Of a stretch of DNA of 6,492 nt, positions 1-6,492 are shown in pieces. A program made the position numbers and the translations under genes. The notes beneath the pieces are model-generated. The model saw only the letters and a list, made by a program, of their open reading frames with translations, was not told the origin of the DNA and made no database searches. Numbering within the stretch: position 1 is the first letter of the stretch; each line of letters starts with the position of its first letter. The stretch spans positions 1 to 6,492 of the forward strand of contig CALNBU010000818.1 of assembly GCA_937875615.1 (NCBI GenBank). The letters are read 5' to 3'. Origin of the DNA: an uncultured Archangium sp. (lineage in GTDB: Bacteria > Myxococcota > Myxococcia > Myxococcales > Myxococcaceae).

Positions 1-815
<815 letters not shown>

Positions 816-973
816 GGTCCCAACCTCACCATTGTCGGGCGCGTTGCAAGTCGCCACGAGGCCGCTTGCGCCGTGCATAAGCATGGCTAAGGCAGGGCCG
901 GCGACTCATGAAATTGGCGGGAAATCACGGAGTTGGGCGGCTGAGCGTTTGTGTTCAAAGGAAGGTTGATGTA
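816..973. promoter_or_regulatory. Divergent intergenic region between clpB and an unknown gene
   Basis: These 158 bases separate the leftward clpB from a rightward gene and must carry promoters for both. For the rightward gene, an AAAGGAAGG ribosome binding site lies just before the ATG at 974. For clpB, GGTGAGG precedes its ATG. A TTTGAACAC stretch (reading leftward, near 952-960) vaguely resembles a heat-shock -35 element, but no matching CCCCAT-type -10 lies at the right distance. No CIRCE-type inverted repeat is present. Exact promoters cannot be called. Confidence 0.45.
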
Positions 974-1586
974 ATGCGCGCGCCACACTTCTCCTGGGGG
1001 GATTCTGGAAGCGCACGGCGGTTACCTCTGTCAGTTCTCTGATGTCGACGCTGCGTGGCTGCAGCAGGTCGCGCGGCTGGCATTGGAAGAAGACGGGCAG
1101 GGCGGCAGCGACGCCGGGTTGTTGGTGACCGTGCTCGGCGGGCCCCGCATCGTGCGCTTCGCGTGGGACGCGCCCTTCACTTACGGCCGCGCCGGCGCCC
1201 GCTGGTACCTCACGCACCACTCGCTGGCGCGGCGCCTGTCGGAGCACCTGGGCGTCACCGTGCACGCCTACGCCTTCGACCCCGACGAGGTGGAGCAGGT
1301 GGTGGCCTACGCCAACGGCCGGCGGGTGGGCGGCGAGTTGCTGCGCTACGACGAGGTGGAGTTGCCCGAGGGTGATGACGACGACGCCTTCCTGCGCGCG
1401 CAGGCCAGCTGGCCGTTGGGGCACGTCTCGCGGGTGTTGGGCATCGAGCGCGGCGAGCTGTTGAGAATTCCGCGCAACGCCTCGGCGCTGATCGATCTGC
1501 GTCGCGCCATGCAGCCGCAGCCGCTCTGGCAGCTCTTCCCGGATCGGGTGCGGCAGCTGCGAGAGCACGCGCTCTACGCGCAGTGA
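974..1586 (+). CDS. Conserved-looking protein of unknown function, start disrupted by a one-base frameshift
   Basis: I do not recognise this soluble protein. The body is clearly coding and reads about 195 residues in one frame from base 999 to the stop at 1584-1586 (VTVLGGPRIVRFAWDAPF, then RWYLTHHSLARRLSEHLG; acidic EGDDDD stretch; C-terminus LWQLFPDRVRQLREHALY). In this frame there is no ATG or GTG before the body; the first ordinary start is TTG at 1083, with no ribosome binding site, and it would discard coding-like sequence (AHGGYLCQFSDVDAAWLQQV). A good start exists one frame away: ATG at 974, eight bases after AAAGGAAGG. It reads MRAPHFSWG and enters a run of six G at 996-1001. Removing one G joins it smoothly to ILEAHGGYLCQ, giving 203 residues. 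I infer a G-run indel (sequencing error or true mutation). If the sequence is right, the expressed protein would be the 167-residue TTG form. No membrane segments are seen. It ends 3 bases before the stop of the converging gene. Confidence 0.7.
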
Positions 1587-1589
1587 ACG

Positions 1590-2133
1590 TCACTCGGCGC
1601 GCGGCGTCTGCAGCAGCGCCCGGAGCCCATCGGAGCCGAAGTAGCTGCTGAGCAGCACGAAGAGCCCCACCACGAACAGGCTCATCAGCACGCTGCCCAC
1701 CGGCATCATCACCGAGAGCATCTGGCCCAGCAGCTCCGCGTCGCGGGTGCCCTCCGCCACCAGGGTGCGGGCGATCTCCCCGGACACCTCGCGGGAGGCC
1801 ACCAGGTTCTGCGCGCCGTCGATGGCCCGGAACACCGCGGCGCCGGTGGCGGCCCGGCTCAGCCCCAGGGCGAGCGCCTCTCCGGGCTGGGAGAAGCGCA
1901 GTCGGAAGGCCTGCAGCGCCACCAGCGAGCCCGGACACGCCGGCCAGCCACACCGCGCGCTGCACCTCGGCAGAGAGCCCGGTCTCGGGCGCGGCGAAGT
2001 TGTCGACGATGGTGGGGGGCTCGTCGAGGTGGAAGGTCTGCCAACCGTCGGACATGGCCGCGAGCGCCACCTGCACGCCCGCCACCACCGCCAGCACCAG
2101 CGCCCAACGGAAGGCGCGCAGCGACGCGGGCAT
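1590..2133 (-). pseudogene. Small membrane protein of unknown function, interrupted by an apparent frameshift
   Basis: Third gene of a leftward operon. The ATG at 2133-2131 shares its A with the TGA of the DUF1844 gene (TGATG), so translation is probably coupled. The first frame encodes an N-terminal membrane segment (ALVLAVVAGVQVALAAM, residues about 11-27), a polar loop, and the beginning of a second segment (AVWLAGVSGL). Near 1922-1930 this frame turns into Arg-rich, clearly non-coding translation, while the adjacent frame takes over with VALQAFRLRFSQPGEALALG and continues to a last membrane segment (PVGSVLMSLFVVGLFVLLSS) and a stop at 1592-1590. Dropping one base in GGGCTCGCTGGTGG restores VSGLLVALQAF and a protein of about 180 residues with three membrane segments. 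Either an assembly error or a recent inactivating mutation. The family is not recognised; partnership with DUF1844 is inferred from operon position only. Confidence 0.72.
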
Positions 2134-2417
2134 CAGCGTCGGCCCGACTCGACGAAGCGGAGCTGCAGATCGCTCAGGATCGACCCGAAGAGCTGATCTT
2201 CTTCGGGGGTGAGGTTGCCGCGCGTCTTCTCGCGCAGCAGCGTCAGCACGTCGATGGACTGGCGCGCCAACGCCAGGTCGACCGAGACCTTCCCCGTCTC
2301 GGGGTGTTCGTGCGCGCCGAGGTGAATGAGCGCCGACGACGCAAGGCCCAGCACGAAGGCGCTGAAGGTCAGCTGCTCTTCCTTGATGGTGAAGGTGTCT
2401 CCCTGCGCGCCGGCCAT
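2133..2417 (-). CDS. DUF1844 family protein
   Basis: A 94-residue protein matching the DUF1844 pattern by recall: a central FSAFVLGLASSALIHLG block (residues about 19-35), then DLALARQSIDVLTLLREKT and the conserved end GNLTPEEDQLFGSILSDLQLRFVE. The central block is hydrophobic and may associate with the membrane, though it is not a typical transmembrane helix. The biochemical function of this family is unknown. It starts at the ATG 2417-2415, four bases after the stop of the upstream 63-residue gene, with only a weak GAG ribosome binding site, and its stop overlaps the start of the following membrane protein gene. This tight packing suggests that the three products are made together. Full family length and no defects are seen. 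Confidence 0.9.
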   Translation of the reverse strand: MAGAQGDTFTIKEEQLTFSAFVLGLASSALIHLGAHEHPETGKVSVDLALARQSIDVLTLLREKTRGNLTPEEDQLFGSILSDLQLRFVESGRR

Positions 2418-2421
2418 GGGG

Positions 2422-2613
2422 TCACTCGTCGACTTCGGGGTGCTCGTCGTCGAGGATGTATTCCTCGGCCTCGGCCTGCACGCGCACCGAGTTCTCGGTG
2501 ACGTCCGGGAGCGTCTTGATGTGCTTCTCGTAGGCCTTCTCGTCGAGCAGGCCCTGCTTGATGTAGCGCTCCGCGGTGCGCTTGTCGGTGTAGCGGAGAT
2601 CGATTTCGGACAT
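2422..2613 (-). CDS. Small acidic protein of unknown function
   Basis: First gene of the leftward operon with the DUF1844 gene, which begins four bases downstream. The 63-residue product starts MSEIDLRYTDKRTAERYIKQ, continues through a charged helical stretch (GLLDEKAYEKHIKTLPDVTE), and ends in a strongly acidic tail (EAEEYILDDEHPEVDE). It has no signal peptide or membrane segment and no motif that I can assign. I chose the ATG at 2613-2611; another in-frame ATG at 2625 would add MASS, and one at 2640 would overlap the divergent thiE start. No start has a strong ribosome binding site. The biased codon use and conserved-looking charged pattern support a real gene. The link to DUF1844 rests on operon position. 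Confidence 0.75.
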   Translation of the reverse strand: MSEIDLRYTDKRTAERYIKQGLLDEKAYEKHIKTLPDVTENSVRVQAEAEEYILDDEHPEVDE

Positions 2614-2638
2614 GGAAGAGGCCATATAGCAGCCCACC

Positions 2639-3298
2639 ATGACGCTCAAGCTCCCAGCCGGGCTGTATGCGCTGGTCGATGACGGGGTGCGGCCCGAGCT
2701 GCCGCTCGCCGAGAAGGCCCGCGCGGTCATCGACGGAGGCGCCCGGGTGTTGCAACTGCGCCTCGAGCAGACGCCGGACCGTCCGGCGCTGGAGGTGATC
2801 CGCGCGGTGGTGGCGCTGGCCCGGACCGCCGATGTGCGAGTAATCGTCAATGATCGCGTAGACTTGGCGCTGGCTGGCGACGCCGATGGGGTGCACCTCG
2901 GCGATGAAGATCTCCCCGTCCGGGACGCGCGGCGGCTGCTGGGCCCCGCAGCGTTGATCGGCGCCACCTGCCGCGATCTGACCCAGCTGCGAGCGGCCGC
3001 GGAGGCCGGCGCCGACTACGGAGGCCTGGGCCCTGTCTTCACCACCACCACCAAGCAGCTCGCGCTGCCGCCGCTGGGGCTCTCCGGGCTCGCACGGCTC
3101 GCGGAGCTGTCGCCGATTCCACTGGTGGCCATCGCCGGGATCTCCCTGGAGACCATCGGCGCGGTGGCGGCGGCGGGGGCGCACGGCGCGGCGGTCGCCT
3201 CCGGGCTGCTGCTGGCGGAGGACATCGCGGCGCGGGCCCGGGCGCTGCAGGCCGAGTTCTTCGCCGGGGCGGGAACGCGGCTAGAGCACGTCTCATAA
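2639..3298 (+). CDS. thiE: Thiamine phosphate synthase (ThiE-type TIM barrel)
   Basis: ThiE joins hydroxymethylpyrimidine pyrophosphate and thiazole phosphate to make thiamine monophosphate in the cytosol. The 219-residue product has the family length and the run of barrel motifs: VLQLR at 37-41, VIVNDRVDLALAGDADGVHL at 68-87, GDEDLPV at 88-94, IGATCRDLTQL at 107-117, GADYGGLGPVFTTTTK at 124-139, PLVAIAGIS at 161-169 and AAVASGLL at 184-191. Ligand residues retained include R41, N71, D72 and K139. Some expected residues differ: the Lys two residues after QLR is Glu43, the usual Ser in the IG-x-S stretch is Thr110, followed by Cys-Arg rather than the usual small residue and His, and the GGI of the phosphate loop is AGI. 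It could be a ThiE variant or a TenI-like relative. The ATG at 2639 lacks a Shine-Dalgarno sequence and lies 25 bases from the divergent start at 2613. No other thiamine gene is adjacent. Confidence 0.85.
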   Translation: MTLKLPAGLYALVDDGVRPELPLAEKARAVIDGGARVLQLRLEQTPDRPALEVIRAVVALARTADVRVIVNDRVDLALAGDADGVHLGDEDLPVRDARRLLGPAALIGATCRDLTQLRAAAEAGADYGGLGPVFTTTTKQLALPPLGLSGLARLAELSPIPLVAIAGISLETIGAVAAAGAHGAAVASGLLLAEDIAARARALQAEFFAGAGTRLEHVS

Positions 3299-3950
<652 letters not shown>

Positions 3951-3993
3951 GTTTCGCGCTCCGAGTCGGTTGCATTCTTCGCCCTTTAATAAA

Positions 3994-4018
3994 AACGAAC
4001 GTTTGGTTAACGAACGTT
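3994..4018. promoter_or_regulatory. Predicted TetR-family operator, paired AACG-N2-CGTT palindromes
   Basis: Two copies of AACGAACGTT (3994-4003 and 4009-4018) with centres 15 bases apart, joined by TGGTT. The first copy extends to AAACGAACGTTT (3993-4004). The same layout recurs at 4802-4826. The site stands 44 bases upstream of the thioesterase ATG, beside an A/T-rich stretch (reading leftward TTTTTATTAAAG) that could hold a -10 element, so bound protein would block the promoter. Assignment to the adjacent TetR is inferred from the shared motif. Confidence 0.7.
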
Positions 4019-4191
4019 TGCCATAAAGCTCTCGGCCTGTCACGACACGAGCAGCGTCAGCAAGGTGCTCGGCGTGGTGGCGTTGCAGTCAGGGGGAAGT
4101 GGAGCCGTCCTGAACTGGCTCGGTGAGGGCTGCTACTGCCGAACGTCGGGGCGTCGAACTGGTGACGGCGTAGACGACAGGCGGTGATGGC
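4019..4191. other. Intergenic region upstream of the thioesterase operator and downstream of tetR
   Basis: No convincing gene. One plus-strand frame is open from about 4026 to TGA at 4185-4187, with 32 of the first 38 codons ending in G or C (…KVLGVVALQSGGSGAVLNWL…), but it has no ATG, no ribosome binding site and no recognisable domain. It may be decayed coding sequence or chance in GC-rich DNA. No terminator with a T tract was found after tetR. Confidence 0.3.
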
Positions 4192-4767
4192 TCAGGCCTT
4201 TGGCGCGCGCGCCCTGGTCTTCTTGGGCTTGAGGCCTCGCGTGATCAGCTCCCGCGTTGAGGCCAGCACCGCCTCGGCCTGCACGTCGTCGGGGAGCGCG
4301 CGGGCGAGTGCCACGCCGCCGATGGCGGACGCGAGGACGGCCATCGCCTGGCGCGGATCCCGGAGCTTCTGGGCGAGCGCCTCGGCGATCTGGGTGAGGC
4401 CCTTCTCGAAGGAGCGCCGGACGACTTCGTCGCTGCGGGAGACGTCGGCGAGGAGCGACGGGAGCGGGCAGCCCGTGGCCACTCTCCGAGCATGGGCGAG
4501 GCTCATGTACTGCGCCAGTGCTTCTTCGATCGAGCCCTGCGCCGCGAGGAACCGCTGCGCGGTGGCCACTAACTCCTCGAACAGCACCGCGCCGAGGAAG
4601 TCCTGCTTCGAGCTGAAGTGCGTGTACAGCGCCGCTCCCGTGAGGCCGACGCGCTTGGCGATGCCATCGACGCCCGCTCCTTGCATCCCGCGTTCTTTGA
4701 CGTGTCGCCCGCCCTCTTTGAGGAGGCGCTGACGAACCTCGCCGGAGTGCTCCTTCGAGTAGCGCAT
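4192..4767 (-). CDS. TetR/AcrR-family transcriptional regulator
   Basis: A 191-residue DNA-binding repressor of the TetR family, acting as a dimer whose C-terminal domain would bind an unknown ligand. The N-terminus (MRYSKEHSGEVRQRLLKEGG) and the helix-turn-helix at about 31-50 (GVDGIAKRVGLTGAALYTHF, then SSKQDF) are typical. The C-terminal domain contains TGCPLPSLLADVSR, seen in many TetR proteins of this group, and ends in a basic tail (LKPKKTRARAPKA). I chose ATG 4767-4765 because MRYSKEH is the usual beginning of this subgroup; a TTG at 4803 would add 12 residues but lies in the operator. There is no clear ribosome binding site, so the message may have a very short leader. An operator at 4802-4826 stands 34 bases upstream, so autoregulation is likely, and its twin precedes the thioesterase gene. 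Given its neighbours, the ligand could be an acyl-CoA or fatty acid; this is inference. Confidence 0.93.
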   Translation of the reverse strand: MRYSKEHSGEVRQRLLKEGGRHVKERGMQGAGVDGIAKRVGLTGAALYTHFSSKQDFLGAVLFEELVATAQRFLAAQGSIEEALAQYMSLAHARRVATGCPLPSLLADVSRSDEVVRRSFEKGLTQIAEALAQKLRDPRQAMAVLASAIGGVALARALPDDVQAEAVLASTRELITRGLKPKKTRARAPKA

Positions 4768-4770
4768 GGC

Positions 4771-4805
4771 GTCAACGTTGACATCGCGGTTCGAAGATGT
4801 CAACG
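4771..4805. repeat. Nested perfect palindromes upstream of tetR
   Basis: GTCAACGTTGAC at 4771-4782 is a perfect 12-base palindrome. Overlapping it, CGTTGACATC at 4776-4785 and GATGTCAACG at 4796-4805 form a perfect 10-base inverted repeat around a 10-base spacer with TTCGAA inside. Each arm contains TTGACA, a consensus -35 hexamer, one on each strand (4778-4783 plus, 4803-4798 minus). No good -10 sits at 16-18 bases from either, so promoter use is unproven; a second regulator site or an RNA hairpin is equally possible. Confidence 0.55.
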
Positions 4806-4826
4806 ATCGTTAGGCAAACGACCGTT
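4802..4826. promoter_or_regulatory. Predicted TetR-family operator between tetR and the lipid operon
   Basis: AACGATCGTT (4802-4811, a perfect palindrome) and AACGACCGTT (4817-4826, extended to AAACGACCGTTT at 4816-4827) have centres 15 bases apart, exactly as in the site at 3994-4018; the linkers are AGGCA and TGGTT. It lies between the tetR start and the rightward operon, ending 16 bases before the ATG at 4843, so it can control both directions. AAAGGAG follows immediately downstream as the ribosome binding site of the operon. Confidence 0.75.
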
Positions 4827-4842
4827 TAATAAAGGAGTGTCC

Positions 4843-5031
4843 ATGACCAACAGAGAATCGTTCGTCACCCACGAGGTGGAGAACCAGCCGAGCCCCGTGC
4901 CGGCCGACAACGCGTGGACCAGTGATCGGGCGCTCCGCGAAGGTGTCGAGCGAGAGGGCGGCGCCTGGGCTGCGGACCACCTCGCGAGGAACTCGATGGG
5001 CTCGCCGGGCCCTGGAGGAGTCGTGCAATGA
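4843..5031 (+). pseudogene. Truncated AidB-type acyl-CoA dehydrogenase, N-terminal remnant of 62 residues
   Basis: The product begins MTNRESFVTHEVENQPSPVP and continues DRALREGVEREGGAWAADHL. This matches the N-terminus of AidB-like acyl-CoA dehydrogenases, which carry TH-x-V-x-NQP-x-P followed by D-x-AL-x-E-x-V-x-REGA-x-W (recalled from E. coli AidB). Full-length members are around 540 residues, with FAD-binding and catalytic domains; here the match stops near residue 50 and a short tail (NSMGSPGPGGVVQ) runs to the TGA. The flavin and substrate parts are absent, so it cannot be an active dehydrogenase. The start is excellent: AAAGGAG at 4831-4837, five bases before ATG. The stop overlaps the next start (ATGA, 5028-5031), and the next gene's ribosome binding site lies within the tail. 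I infer a large internal deletion that kept the operon junction. It may survive as a leader for coupled translation. The identity of the N-terminal part is a strong call. Confidence 0.75.
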
Positions 5032-5807
5032 CCGCACTGGTTACCGAGGAGACCGAGGGCTTCGTTCGCAAACTCGGCATCAACCGACCCGAGAAGCGCA
5101 ACGCCATGAACATCGCGCTCATCGAGCAGCTCTCGGCGGCGTTCGCGCGCGCCGAGGCCGACGAGAGCGTGCGCGTCAGCGTGCTCTTCGCGCACGGGCC
5201 CGTCTTCACGGCCGGCCTCGATCTCATGGATGTGTTCCCGCGGCTCGGCGAAGCGGCCACCCTGTTCGGCGCCGCAGGGATCGACCCCTGGGCGACGCAC
5301 GGGCCCGCGCGGACCAAGCCGCTGGTGGTCGCGATTCACGGCAAATGCCTCACCCTCGGCATTGAGCTCGCGCTCGCGGCCGACGTCACCGTCGCCTCGG
5401 ACGACGCAACCTTCGAGCAGATCGAGATCGATCGCGGCATCTTCCCGTTCGGCGGTGGTACCGCGCGGTGGGTCCAGGCCGTCGGCTGGGGCAACGCCAT
5501 GCAATACCTGCTGACTGGGGACGCACTCGACGCGCGTGAGGCCCACCGGCTCGGGCTCGTGCAGCGCGTGGTCGCGCGCGACGCGCTCTTGCCCGCCGCG
5601 ATGGAGATCGCGAACAAGATCGCCAGCAAGCCACCGCTCGCGGTGAAAGCCACGCTCGAGAGCGCGAGGACGGCTGTGCTCGAAGGCGAGCGCGCCGCTG
5701 CCACCAAGCTCCTGCCGGCCATCCAACGCCTCGCTGCGACCGAGGACGTCCAAGAGGCGCTCGCCGCGTGGATGCAGAAGCGCGCTCCCACCTTTCACGG
5801 ACGTTGA
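5028..5807 (+). CDS. Enoyl-CoA hydratase/isomerase (crotonase) family protein
   Basis: A 259-residue crotonase-fold enzyme, predicted to act on an acyl-CoA, for example hydrating an enoyl-CoA in beta-oxidation. Seen motifs: INRPEKRNAMN at 18-28, the CoA and oxyanion-hole segment FTAGLDL at 60-66, the second oxyanion segment LTLGIELALAAD at 108-119, and FEQIEIDRGIFPFGGGTARW at 129-148. Both catalytic acids of classical hydratases are present: Glu113 and Glu133, 20 residues apart like Glu144 and Glu164 of rat crotonase. The usual GGG before the first Glu is TLG, so Leu110 stands where the oxyanion-hole glycine is expected. This suggests a distinct subgroup, and another crotonase reaction cannot be excluded. 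ATG 5028 is preceded by GGAGGAG at 5014-5020 and overlaps the stop of the truncated dehydrogenase. Expected control: the TetR operator at 4802-4826. Confidence 0.93.
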   Translation: MTALVTEETEGFVRKLGINRPEKRNAMNIALIEQLSAAFARAEADESVRVSVLFAHGPVFTAGLDLMDVFPRLGEAATLFGAAGIDPWATHGPARTKPLVVAIHGKCLTLGIELALAADVTVASDDATFEQIEIDRGIFPFGGGTARWVQAVGWGNAMQYLLTGDALDAREAHRLGLVQRVVARDALLPAAMEIANKIASKPPLAVKATLESARTAVLEGERAAATKLLPAIQRLAATEDVQEALAAWMQKRAPTFHGR

Positions 5808-5815
5808 GCGCGCGC

Positions 5816-6492
5816 GTGACGAAGCAAGCGAACAGAGGAGAGCCAAGGACGATCGTCGCCGACGACGGTGTCTCCCTCGCCGCGACCCACTTCACCGCCG
5901 CCACGCCCGTGCGAGGACGCATCCTCGTCGCGGGCGCCACGGGCGTCCCCCAGACGTTTTACGCGCGCTTTGCGGCACACGCTGCCGGGGCTGGCTTCGA
6001 GACCGTGACCTTCGACTACCGGGGTATCGGTCGCAGCAAGCGCGGCTCGCTCGTGGGCCTCGACGCTTCGTTCGTCGACTGGGCACGCAAGGATCTCGCC
6101 AGCGTGATCGACTCCATCCCCGATGACGGCGCACCCCTCTTCCTCGTCGCGCACTCGTTCGGTGGGCACGCGCTCGGCATGCTCCCGAACCACGCGAAGC
6201 TCTCGGGCGCGTGGATCTGTGCGGTTGGGGCGGGCTGGGCCGGCTGGAATCCTGTGAAGGAGCGCATCCGGCTCTGGGCCCTCTGGAACGTCGTCTTCCC
6301 GCCGCTGGTTCGGCTCAAGCGCTACATGCCGATGAGCATGTTCGGGATGGGCGAGGACCTGCCGCTCGGCGTGTACCGGCAGTGGCGACGCTGGTGCGGC
6401 TTCCCGCACTACTTTCTCGACGACCCCGCTGCCGCAGACCTGAAGGCAGCGTGCGCCACGGTACGTGTCCCGATCCTCGCGATGAGCGCGCT
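5816..6492 (+). CDS. Alpha/beta hydrolase, COG4757-like (runs off the right edge)
   Basis: The first 225 codons of a predicted serine hydrolase; the 3' end is outside the window. The alpha/beta fold is shown by the early strand and oxyanion region (GRILVAGATGVPQTFYARFA, 34-53), TFDYRGIGRSKRGSL at 65-79, and the nucleophile elbow VAHSFGG at 111-117 with Ser114 (Ala instead of the first Gly of G-x-S-x-G). The later block GMGEDLPLGVYRQWRRWCGF (177-196) is characteristic of the COG4757 predicted hydrolases as I recall them. The acid and His should follow near or beyond the edge; the visible end, VRVPILAMSA, precedes the usual acid position. Substrate unknown, probably an ester or thioester. I chose GTG 5816, eight bases after the crotonase stop; TTG 5804, overlapping that stop, is an alternative. 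Neither has a strong ribosome binding site. Same operon as the crotonase gene. Confidence 0.87.
   Translation, partial: MTKQANRGEPRTIVADDGVSLAATHFTAATPVRGRILVAGATGVPQTFYARFAAHAAGAGFETVTFDYRGIGRSKRGSLVGLDASFVDWARKDLASVIDSIPDDGAPLFLVAHSFGGHALGMLPNHAKLSGAWICAVGAGWAGWNPVKERIRLWALWNVVFPPLVRLKRYMPMSMFGMGEDLPLGVYRQWRRWCGFPHYFLDDPAAADLKAACATVRVPILAMSA

Noticed and set aside
906..1568. Leftward open frame of 220 codons opposite the unknown gene
   Set aside because: Composition is Arg/Gln/His/Val-rich as in shadow frames, with no domain and no ribosome binding site; the plus frame is far more protein-like.
1255..1925. Continuation of the membrane protein's first frame beyond 1922
   Set aside because: The translation becomes almost pure Arg/Ala/Pro, which marks out-of-frame reading; the adjacent frame carries the membrane segments.
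3951..4043. Longer start for the thioesterase (31 more residues)
   Set aside because: It would translate the operator palindromes; the added segment does not look like protein, and a good ribosome binding site sits before the ATG at 3950.
4026..4187. Open plus-strand frame between the thioesterase and tetR genes as a gene
   Set aside because: No start codon with a ribosome binding site and no recognisable domain; third-position G/C alone is not enough in this genome.
4768..4803. TTG start at 4803 for tetR
   Set aside because: It lies in the operator, has no ribosome binding site, and adds residues not expected before the usual MRYSKEH beginning.
4800..5846. Long leftward open frame of 348 codons opposite the crotonase gene
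   Set aside because: It is a mirror of the strongly coding plus-strand frame in GC-rich DNA. The plus strand shows a clear crotonase with catalytic residues, while this translation has no domain.

Overview
The window is GC-rich bacterial DNA with strong G/C preference at third codon positions. The set of clpB, a DUF1844 gene with a small acidic partner, thiE and several lipid-type enzymes fits a member of the Myxococcota (Deltaproteobacteria in the broad sense). The phylum is an inference from protein style and gene content; no marker gene here fixes it.

Left part (1-2640) is housekeeping-like. The 5' 271 codons of clpB (disaggregase) run leftward off the window. A 158-base divergent region separates it from a rightward gene of unknown function whose best ATG and ribosome binding site lie one base out of frame with the body, at a run of six G. 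Converging on that gene is a leftward three-gene operon: a 63-residue acidic protein, a DUF1844 protein and a small membrane protein that is also broken by an apparent one-base frameshift. Both frameshifts are repaired by removing one base, so sequencing or assembly error must be considered for both. thiE starts divergently from this operon, with only 25 bases between the start codons.

Right part (about 3300-6492) reads as a lipid or acyl-CoA module under one regulator. A leftward THEM6-type hotdog thioesterase, a leftward TetR-family regulator, and a rightward operon of a truncated AidB-type acyl-CoA dehydrogenase N-terminus, a crotonase-family enzyme and a COG4757-type alpha/beta hydrolase (cut by the window end) lie together. 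Two 25-base operators of the same design, each a pair of AACG-N2-CGTT palindromes with centres 15 bases apart, sit before the thioesterase and between tetR and the rightward operon. This links all these genes into one predicted TetR regulon. Beside the second operator are two more perfect palindromes.

The most notable points are the paired operator design, the 62-codon acyl-CoA dehydrogenase remnant that still has a strong ribosome binding site and a 4-base overlap with the next gene, and the two frameshifts. I see no CRISPR array, RNA gene, transposase, phage gene or defence system, and nothing that supports a wholly new system.
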